Shown here in pieces: positions 1-5,256 of a stretch of 5,256 bases of DNA. Where the stretch lies: NCBI GenBank assembly GCA_003136295.1, contig PLDZ01000189.1, positions 1-5,256 on the forward strand, written 5' to 3'. Below the pieces are notes generated by a model. The model was given only the letters and a program-made list of their open reading frames with translations, did no database searches and was not told where the DNA came from. This DNA is from Candidatus Dormiibacterota bacterium. GTDB taxonomy: Bacteria > Chloroflexota > Dormibacteria > Aeolococcales > Aeolococcaceae. The position numbers and the translations under genes are program-made. Position 1 is the first letter of the stretch, and each line of letters begins with the position of its first letter.

Positions 1-2
1 AT

Positions 3-929
3 GCCACGGTGGTGCTCTTCTATGGGGACGATCTCAGCGCCGTGGGCAGGCCCACATACTGGCCGGTGGTGGACTCGCTCGTTTTCGGTGACCTGCACCT
101 GGTAGATGACGTCAGCAGGGCGGACTGGATTGTGGGGAGCGTGCGCGACTTCGGCAGCGGCGTCGGGTCGCTCTTGCCGGTCATCTTCGATGCGTACGCC
201 CGGGTGCTCCACCCGGCCGGCCTTGCACCTGCCAGCGGCGATGACGTTGACGTCAGATGGTCGGAGGTGGCTGCGGCAAACGGCCGCATCGCGCATGCGG
301 CAATGGAGTGGGTCGCGATCACCGGTGACTGGCGATTCATGACGGAGGGAGGTCAGCCGGGCGTCTGGGATCGCCCGCCGTCGCTCGGGTCTCTGCCGGA
401 GCGCCAGGCCGCGAGCCTGGCCGGCGTCCTCGCGCGCTTCACAGCGACGCCATCCGACTGCTGGTTTGCTGTGTGGAGCGGGTACGGGAACGCTCCATTT
501 GATCCGAGGGCGGTGCAGCTTGTGGCGATGCCGGAGCGGCCGATGGTGCTGCTCGGTGGTCCCTTGCGAGCGGCGGGAACGGCGTTCTCGGCAGGGAACT
601 GGCCGCAGAGCGCAAGCCTCTGGTGGCCGGATGACCGGAGCTGGTGCGTCGCCACCGACATCGACCTCCAGAGCACCTACGTCGGCGGCAGCACCGAGTG
701 CATCGAAGCGGTCCTCGGCGATGATCGATTGGAGTCGTTCGCGGTGAGCATCGGCCAGGTCGTCGACTGGAGGAGCGACACGCTCAACCCCGCGCCCGAA
801 CCGCCGCCGGTGAACGCCGTCAAACGGCGGTGGCCGTCAGACCGGCCGCGCCCCGACACGTCCGGCCCGGTGACCCTTACGAGTCGAGGGCCGCGACCAG
901 CTCCTCCTGGAGATACCCCAGCGCCATAA
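3..929 (+). CDS. Conserved protein of unknown function, 5' end probably outside the window
   Basis: I do not recognise a named domain. The frame is open to the left edge; GTG codons at 9, 66 and 69 are possible starts, but none has a convincing ribosome binding site, so the gene is probably truncated. Counting from GTG 9 there are 306 residues. Residues 39-257 look like a compact soluble domain rich in Trp: WSEVAAANGR near 84-93, CWFAVWSGYG at 151-160, and SLWWPDDRSWCVATDIDL-STYVGGS at about 203-228, followed by an acidic stretch with ECIEAVL. I remember similar unannotated proteins in high-GC Gram-positives sharing the WWPDDR/WCVATDID block. No signal peptide or membrane segment is visible. 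Residues 258-306 are a Pro/Arg-rich low-complexity tail, probably poorly conserved, whose end lies antisense to the end of the DUF2017 gene. No catalytic motif can be named. It is probably a real gene, of unknown function. Confidence 0.7.
   Translation, partial: ATVVLFYGDDLSAVGRPTYWPVVDSLVFGDLHLVDDVSRADWIVGSVRDFGSGVGSLLPVIFDAYARVLHPAGLAPASGDDVDVRWSEVAAANGRIAHAAMEWVAITGDWRFMTEGGQPGVWDRPPSLGSLPERQAASLAGVLARFTATPSDCWFAVWSGYGNAPFDPRAVQLVAMPERPMVLLGGPLRAAGTAFSAGNWPQSASLWWPDDRSWCVATDIDLQSTYVGGSTECIEAVLGDDRLESFAVSIGQVVDWRSDTLNPAPEPPPVNAVKRRWPSDRPRPDTSGPVTLTSRGPRPAPPGDTPAP
815..829 (-). terminator. Possible terminator hairpin downstream of the clpS-DUF2017 unit
   Basis: A perfect 6-bp inverted repeat with a 3-base loop (CGCCGT, CAA, ACGGCG on the + strand). 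Read leftwards it lies about 50 bases past the DUF2017 stop and is followed by TTCACC, a poor U-tract. It sits inside the low-complexity tail of the convergent gene. Its position fits a 3' end for the leftward transcript, but the weak T-run makes the call tentative. Confidence 0.25.
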
Positions 930-1326
930 GCACGCCGTACTCGGGCTGCTGCTTCGCCGCGTCGGTGGCGGTCTCCTCCCACCCATCAGCCTCGATGCCG
1001 AGGATCTCGCCCGCCGCGACGCGGAGGTGATTGAACGCCCGCAGCCAGACGAGCGTCTGCGCCTCGGTGAGGGGCAACGTGTCCTCGCCGCCGCTGAGCG
1101 CGTCCCGCACCATGGTCAGGTCCACCTCGCGACCCTTCTCGATGTCCGGCCGGACCCAGCGGTCGTACTCGGCCTGGAGCTTGGCGTCGTCGTAGGCGCG
1201 CGGGGCGGATGCGAGGGGCGCGGCCAGCCGGGGGCTGAGCGAATCGATGATCCCGATCAGCGCCTCACGTTCGCGCTTGTCCACCTTCACCTGGATCCGC
1301 CCGCGGCGACGGAGCACCTGCGCCAT
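877..1326 (-). CDS. DUF2017 family protein
   Basis: A 149-residue soluble protein matching my recall of the DUF2017 family, commonly encoded beside clpS in Actinobacteria; its biochemical function is not established. Visible features are a basic start (LRRRGRIQVKVDKREREAL, 5-23), a middle segment AEYDRWVRPDIEKGREVDL (52-70), the helix LTEAQTLVWLRAFNHLRVAAGEILGI (86-111) and a terminal helix with GYLQEELVAAL (137-147), all typical of the family. It has no signal peptide, membrane span or metal-binding cluster. The ATG start at 1326 is supported by GGGGAG 8 bases upstream. It lies 20 bases after the clpS stop, so the two are almost certainly co-transcribed. Its last 53 bases overlap the convergent gene to the left. 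A role with ClpS or in proteolysis is inferred from neighbourhood only. Confidence 0.85.
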   Translation of the reverse strand: MAQVLRRRGRIQVKVDKREREALIGIIDSLSPRLAAPLASAPRAYDDAKLQAEYDRWVRPDIEKGREVDLTMVRDALSGGEDTLPLTEAQTLVWLRAFNHLRVAAGEILGIEADGWEETATDAAKQQPEYGVLMALGYLQEELVAALDS

Positions 1327-1334
1327 GTGCCGAG

Positions 1335-1340
1335 CTCCCC
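1335..1340 (-). promoter_or_regulatory. Ribosome binding site of the DUF2017 gene
   Basis: GGGGAG on the - strand, 8 bases before the ATG, lying in the 20-base gap after clpS. It supports the chosen start and independent re-initiation in the clpS-DUF2017 unit. Confidence 0.6.
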
Positions 1341-1346
1341 GGCGGC

Positions 1347-1658
1347 TCAGGGACGGCCCAGGGTCGCCTGGAGCCCGAAGGAGTGGAGCTGCGCGACCGA
1401 TACCTCGGCCTGCTCTCGAGGCTGGGTCGCAACCACGGCGCGACCCTCGTTGTGCACCTGGAGCATCAGGCGCGTGGCGGTGGCGTGGTCATACCCGAAC
1501 AACCGTCGCAGGACGAGCACGACGTACGACATCAACGTGATCGGGTCATTCCAGACCATCACATTCCAGCCGAACTCGCGCTGATCGCGTTCCTCGCGGC
1601 CGGGTGCTTTCGCCGGGGCCGGAGCCTTGGTCGGCGTCGGCGCGGACGTGGTCGCCAT
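1347..1658 (-). CDS. clpS: ATP-dependent Clp protease adaptor ClpS
   Basis: ClpS binds proteins with destabilising N-terminal residues and hands them to the N-domain of ClpA/ClpC unfoldases for degradation by ClpP. This 103-residue protein has a flexible Ala/Pro/Lys-rich N-terminus (2-20) and then the core fold from about 29. Counterparts of the E. coli N-degron pocket are present: N37-D38 (E. coli N34-D35), M43 (M40), M65 (M62) and H69 (H66), in NDPITLMSYV and LMLQVHNEGRAVV. Pro39 replaces the second Asp of the E. coli NDD motif, as in actinobacterial ClpS. The C-terminal half (REQAEVSVAQLHSFGLQATL, 81-100) also looks actinobacterial. The ATG at 1658 has no Shine-Dalgarno sequence, but a -10-like TACGCT ends 7 bases before it, suggesting a leaderless mRNA. 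The DUF2017 gene follows 20 bases on. The partner unfoldase, clpC, is encoded in the same window on the opposite strand. Identification is secure. Confidence 0.95.
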   Translation of the reverse strand: MATTSAPTPTKAPAPAKAPGREERDQREFGWNVMVWNDPITLMSYVVLVLRRLFGYDHATATRLMLQVHNEGRAVVATQPREQAEVSVAQLHSFGLQATLGRP

Positions 1659-1665
1659 GACAGCT

Positions 1666-1671
1666 AGCGTA
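1666..1671 (-). promoter_or_regulatory. Candidate -10 element for leaderless clpS transcription
   Basis: TACGCT on the - strand fits the TANNNT -10 consensus and ends 7 bases before the clpS ATG, the spacing expected if transcription starts at the A of ATG. I see no good -35 hexamer, and there is no SD before clpS. TANNNT boxes placed this way mark leaderless genes in high-GC Gram-positives. Confidence 0.4.
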
Positions 1672-1744
1672 GCTCAGGTCGCGTCATCAGGATCACCGCC
1701 GATCGGTTCCTTCCGTCCCCCCTCCTCAAGCTGCCGGCGACGGG

Positions 1745-1758
1745 GCTCCCGGAGGAGC
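1745..1758 (-). terminator. Hairpin with a UCCG loop after the zinc-ribbon gene
   Basis: Read on the - strand this is GCTCC-TCCG-GGAGC, a 5-bp stem closed by a UNCG-class tetraloop, starting 8 bases after the zinc-ribbon gene's stop codon. No U-tract follows, so it may act as mRNA 3'-end protection or a weak terminator rather than a classic intrinsic terminator. It partly overlaps a 14-base palindrome at 1755-1768. Confidence 0.25.
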
Positions 1759-1766
1759 GACGTCGC

Positions 1767-1982
1767 TCAGACTGCGCGGAAGTCGACGACGCCCGCCCAC
1801 GCGGACGGAGTCCGTGAAGGCTGGGCTGCAGGAGCCGTTGTCGGCGATGCCACGCCGTCGAGCACCGCTTGCAGCGGAAGCTCGCAGTTGTGGCACACGA
1901 TCCAGATCGGACCCGGCTCGCTGACACGCCGTTCGAGACGGTGGCGCTCGCCGCATTCCTCGCAGGTGATGGTCACTCGCAT
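1767..1982 (-). CDS. Small zinc-ribbon-like protein
   Basis: A 71-residue protein of unknown function. Two CXXC knuckles, CEEC (7-10) and CHNC (30-33), sit 19 residues apart in an N-terminal domain of about 45 residues with the pattern of a small zinc ribbon; four-Cys zinc binding is inferred. GPIWIVCHNCELPLQAVL (24-41) reads like the second strand and knuckle. The remaining tail (about 45-71) is Ala/Pro/Thr-rich and ends in VVDFRAV. The reading frame stays open far upstream, antisense to rpsA. I chose ATG 1982 because it starts just before the first knuckle, and codons from there on mostly end in G or C. No clear Shine-Dalgarno sequence precedes it. It lies 108 bases upstream of clpS in the same orientation and is divergent from rpsA, so it could be the first gene of the leftward group. 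Small zinc ribbons often bind nucleic acid or protein, but nothing here decides which. Confidence 0.6.
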   Translation of the reverse strand: MRVTITCEECGERHRLERRVSEPGPIWIVCHNCELPLQAVLDGVASPTTAPAAQPSRTPSAWAGVVDFRAV

Positions 1983-2090
1983 TTCGTGGCGCAGCGTCGC
2001 ACGGCGGCTGCGACGCCTCGCTGATGGCACTGTCGCGGGCGCGGCAACGGTGTGCAACGAATTGGCGAAAGAGGGCCGATCTGCCTCGGG

Positions 2091-2099
2091 TGATACACT
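2091..2099 (+). promoter_or_regulatory. Candidate extended -10 promoter for rpsA
   Basis: TGATACACT fits an extended -10 (TGN followed by TANNNT, hexamer TACACT at 2094-2099). No good -35 lies 17 bases upstream, which is common for extended -10 promoters. Transcription would start near 2106, giving a leader of about 130 bases before the rpsA TTG. The assignment is by consensus only. Confidence 0.45.
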
Positions 2100-2105
2100 C
2101 GGCGA

Positions 2106-2156
2106 GATCGTGAGGGCATCGGCGCAAACGCGCCATTTCACGCCTCCGACACGATC
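2106..2156 (+). promoter_or_regulatory. Structured 5' leader of rpsA with alternative pairings
   Basis: The beginning of the leader holds a perfect hairpin GGCGC-AAAC-GCGCC (2121-2134). It can be enclosed in either of two ways: CGTGA (2109-2113) with TCACG (2138-2142), or GATCGTG (2106-2112) with CACGATC (2150-2156). The two outer stems share the same 5' bases and exclude each other. Autogenous control of rpsA through its leader is known in E. coli; whether this structure does that is inference. It matches no riboswitch class I recognise. Confidence 0.35.
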
Positions 2157-2223
2157 ATTTGAAGGCGAAAGCCACGCAACCCTGACCGGCGAGACGGATT
2201 GTTCTGAAGGCAGGAGTACGAGC

Positions 2224-2230
2224 AAAGGAG
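2224..2230 (+). promoter_or_regulatory. Ribosome binding site that fixes the rpsA TTG start
   Basis: AAAGGAG ends 4 bases before TTG 2235. The next in-frame candidate, ATG 2274 (residue 14), has only GGAG 15 bases upstream, which is too far. The TTG is therefore the better start. Confidence 0.65.
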
Positions 2231-2234
2231 TGCA

Positions 2235-3692
2235 TTGACCCCGACGACGGCCCAGGAGCCCGAGACGCTCACTATGGAGGACCTCCTGCGGGAGGACCAG
2301 AATTCGATCAGGGCCCTGGCCCACGGTGACATCGTGGACGGTGTCGTCGTCCGTGTCGATCCCGATGAGGTCCTCGTCGACATCGGCGCGAAAAGCGAAG
2401 GAATCATCTCCAACCGCGAGCTGTCGGCACGCGGCGAACAGACGGTCACGCTCAACTCCGGTGACCAGGTCAAGGTCTACATCATCCAGCCCGAGGATGA
2501 GCACGGTAATGTCGTCCTCAGCCTGCGCAAGGCGCGCGCCGAGGGCATCTGGCAGGCGGTCGCCGAGAAGGAGTCGGAGGGCGAGATTCTCGACGCCGAG
2601 GTGCGCGAGCAGAACAAGGGCGGACTCATCGTCAACATCATGGGGCTCCGCGGATTCCTGCCCAGCAGCCAGGTGGCGCGTCAGTTCAGCGGCAACCTCA
2701 TGGAGCTGGTCGGGACGAAGATCCCGGTGAAGATCCTCGAGGTCAACCGTAAGCGCAACCGTCTCATCGTGTCGCAGCGTGCGGCGCAGGATGAGGATCG
2801 CGCGCGCCAGCGCGAGGAGCTCTTCGAGAAGCTCAAGGTCGGCGATGTCATCACCGGCAAGGTGAGCGGCGTCACGTCGTACGGCGCGTTCGTCAACCTC
2901 GGCGGCGCCGACGGGCTGATCCACATCAGCGAACTCTCGTGGGATCGCATCAACAACGTCAGCGACGTGCTCACCGTCGGCGATGAGCTGTCGGTGAAGG
3001 TCATCAAGCTCGACCCCGAGCTGTCGCGCATCAGCCTCTCGCTGCGCCAGATGTCGCAGGATCCCTGGGACACCATCGAGCAGCAGTTCCCGCCGGGGAA
3101 GGCCGTGCCCGGCATCGTCACCAAAACCAAGAAATACGGTGCGTTCCTGCAGATCGCCGACGGGGTCGAGGGCTTGCTCCACATCAGCGAGTTGTCCTGG
3201 GATCACGTCGAACGCACCGAAGACGTCCTCAAGGTCGGCGAGGAGGTCGAGGTCATGGTGCTCAGCGCGGACAAGGTCCGGCGGCGCATCAGCCTCTCCC
3301 TGCGCCAGCTGCACGGCGGTGGACCGACCGGCGAGGGTGACGAGATCACGCCGCCGTCATACGACTACCCCGAGGACGACGACGACGAAGGTGATGCGGC
3401 CGAAGGTCCCTCCCGGATGGCCACCGCGCTCACCGATGCCGGCGTCGAGGGCACAGCTCCCGCCGTCGCTGACGAAGCCGCAGCTGCGGATGGCGATACG
3501 GACTCCGAACTGGAGGCCGAGGTCGAAGAGGCTGTGGCCGCCACCGATGCCGACGACGACGTGGCGGGACCCGGTGCCGACGAAACCGTGGCGGCCAATG
3601 GGACCGCGCCTGGTGCCGCTGCCGACTCAGAAGCCCCCGAGGCCGTGCCCGAAGAAACGGCTGACAGCAAGGCGAAAGCGCCCGAAGCCTAG
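2235..3692 (+). CDS. rpsA: 30S ribosomal protein S1
   Basis: S1 binds mRNA on the small ribosomal subunit and helps load it for translation initiation. The 485-residue protein has four S1 (OB-fold) RNA-binding domains at roughly 29-101, 115-183, 201-272 and 287-358. Domains 3 and 4 are the most canonical, with YGAFVNLGGADGLIHISELSW (216-236, split here by meaning, not sequence) and YGAFLQIADGVEGLLHISEL (301-320), each ending in RISLSLRQ. Four domains is the usual number in high-GC Gram-positives, against six in E. coli. After about residue 360 comes a 125-residue disordered tail very rich in Ala, Asp and Glu, including EDDDDEGD (380-387), with a slightly basic end (SKAKAPEA). The TTG start is chosen over ATG at residue 14 because AAAGGAG lies 4 bases upstream. 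The gene is divergent from the zinc-ribbon/clpS group and is followed by clpC in the same direction after 179 bases. The family call is secure; the exact start is less so. Confidence 0.95.
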   Translation: MTPTTAQEPETLTMEDLLREDQNSIRALAHGDIVDGVVVRVDPDEVLVDIGAKSEGIISNRELSARGEQTVTLNSGDQVKVYIIQPEDEHGNVVLSLRKARAEGIWQAVAEKESEGEILDAEVREQNKGGLIVNIMGLRGFLPSSQVARQFSGNLMELVGTKIPVKILEVNRKRNRLIVSQRAAQDEDRARQREELFEKLKVGDVITGKVSGVTSYGAFVNLGGADGLIHISELSWDRINNVSDVLTVGDELSVKVIKLDPELSRISLSLRQMSQDPWDTIEQQFPPGKAVPGIVTKTKKYGAFLQIADGVEGLLHISELSWDHVERTEDVLKVGEEVEVMVLSADKVRRRISLSLRQLHGGGPTGEGDEITPPSYDYPEDDDDEGDAAEGPSRMATALTDAGVEGTAPAVADEAAAADGDTDSELEAEVEEAVAATDADDDVAGPGADETVAANGTAPGAAADSEAPEAVPEETADSKAKAPEA

Positions 3693-3708
3693 GGCGCGGA
3701 CACCAAGC

Positions 3709-3723
3709 CCGCGACCGTCGCGG
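3709..3723 (+). terminator. Weak terminator-like hairpin after rpsA
   Basis: A perfect 6-bp stem with a 3-base loop (CCGCGA, CCG, TCGCGG) beginning 17 bases after the rpsA stop codon. Only TTGTG follows, so the U-tract is poor. It may trim or partly terminate the rpsA transcript; read-through into clpC remains possible. Confidence 0.35.
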
Positions 3724-3777
3724 TTGTGCGCAGCGACGTGGCCGTTGCGACGGAGCTACCGGCCCGTATTTGCAAAG

Positions 3778-3808
3778 TTGCTTAGCTGTCGGCGGACCCG
3801 GGCATAAT
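3778..3808 (+). promoter_or_regulatory. Candidate clpC promoter
   Basis: CATAAT at 3803-3808 matches five of six bases of the TATAAT consensus. TTGCTT at 3778-3783 is a modest -35 (TTG conserved) with a longish 19-base spacer. Transcription would start near 3815, leaving a leader of about 57 bases. A TTTGCAAA palindrome lies just upstream at 3769-3776. No CIRCE, CtsR-type or HAIR operator is apparent. Confidence 0.5.
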
Positions 3809-3839
3809 GGGAGGCGTTACGGCAGCGCCCGGTGTCTGA

Positions 3840-3869
3840 CCCTTTCCATCCACGGGGGGGCCGGAAGGG
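3840..3869 (+). promoter_or_regulatory. Stem that could mask the clpC Shine-Dalgarno region
   Basis: CCCTTTCC (3840-3847) can pair with GGAAGGG (3863-3869), giving seven base pairs with one bulged T and a 15-base loop that contains a run of seven Gs (3854-3860). GGAAGGG is the only SD-like sequence directly before ATG 3872. Such masking is how many heat-shock genes are thermally controlled; here it is inference from pairing alone. Confidence 0.3.
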
Positions 3870-3871
3870 CA

Positions 3872-5256
<1,385 letters not shown>

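Noticed and set aside
1027..1584. 185-codon + strand frame over DUF2017 and clpS
   Set aside because: Antisense shadow of two recognised genes with no domain of its own.
2161..2220. Possible riboswitch in the second half of the rpsA leader (GGC-GAAA-GCC hairpin and ACGCAACC)
   Set aside because: Slight likeness to the cyclic di-GMP class, but the core elements are missing or out of order, and the stem is only 3 bp.
1627..2238. 203-codon + strand frame over the zinc-ribbon gene and rpsA leader
   Set aside because: It is Arg/Ser/Thr-rich with no recognisable motif, runs antisense to the zinc-ribbon gene and across promoter sequence, and has poor third-position G/C bias in the leader.
1767..3314. 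515-residue open frame on the - strand across most of rpsA
   Set aside because: Beyond 1982 it is antisense to rpsA, and its Leu/Asp/Val-rich sequence is what GC-rich S1 codons give when read backwards. Only the last 71 codons look like an independent gene.
3139..3807. 222-codon + strand frame overlapping the rpsA 3' end
   Set aside because: Pro/Arg/Ser-rich shifted reading of the acidic tail of S1; typical high-GC shadow.
3693..3871. Known heat-shock operators (CIRCE, HAIR, CtsR box, ClgR-type repeat) upstream of clpC
   Set aside because: None of the consensus half-sites could be found by eye.

Overview
The window is about 65% G+C with strongly G/C-ending codons. It holds six protein-coding genes and no RNA gene, mobile element or CRISPR array. 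Paired clpS and DUF2017 genes, four-domain ribosomal protein S1 and ClpC (rather than ClpA) point to a high-GC Gram-positive-type lineage (Terrabacteria). ClpS and DUF2017 look actinobacterial. The wording of S1 and of the ClpC N-domain reminds me more of Chloroflexota/Dormibacterota-type genomes. This placement rests on recall, not on a search.

Layout, left to right: (1) the 3' part of a conserved gene of unknown function on the + strand, open to the left edge; (2) a leftward group on the - strand, read in the order small zinc-ribbon protein (start 1982), clpS (start 1658), DUF2017 gene (start 1326), whose last gene converges on and overlaps the 3' end of gene 1; (3) a 252-base divergent intergenic region carrying the likely rpsA promoter and a structured leader; (4) rpsA on the + strand, with a TTG start, four S1 domains and a long acidic tail; (5) a 179-base gap with a weak terminator-like hairpin, a clpC promoter and a leader that can pair with a Shine-Dalgarno sequence; (6) clpC on the + strand, cut by the right edge after 461 codons (N-domain, first AAA+ module and most of the middle domain).

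Functional theme: regulated proteolysis beside translation. ClpC is the unfoldase of a ClpCP protease, and ClpS is an adaptor that presents N-degron substrates to ClpA/ClpC-type unfoldases. Adaptor and unfoldase lie about 2.2 kb apart in opposite orientation, with rpsA between them. DUF2017 travels with clpS in one apparent transcription unit, so a role near ClpS is a reasonable guess but is not shown.

This is largely a housekeeping region and I do not see a clear new system. The points most worth a second look are the clpC translation start and its possible SD-masking stem, alternative pairings in the rpsA leader, the small zinc-ribbon gene hidden inside a long antisense frame, and the clpS-DUF2017/clpC linkage.
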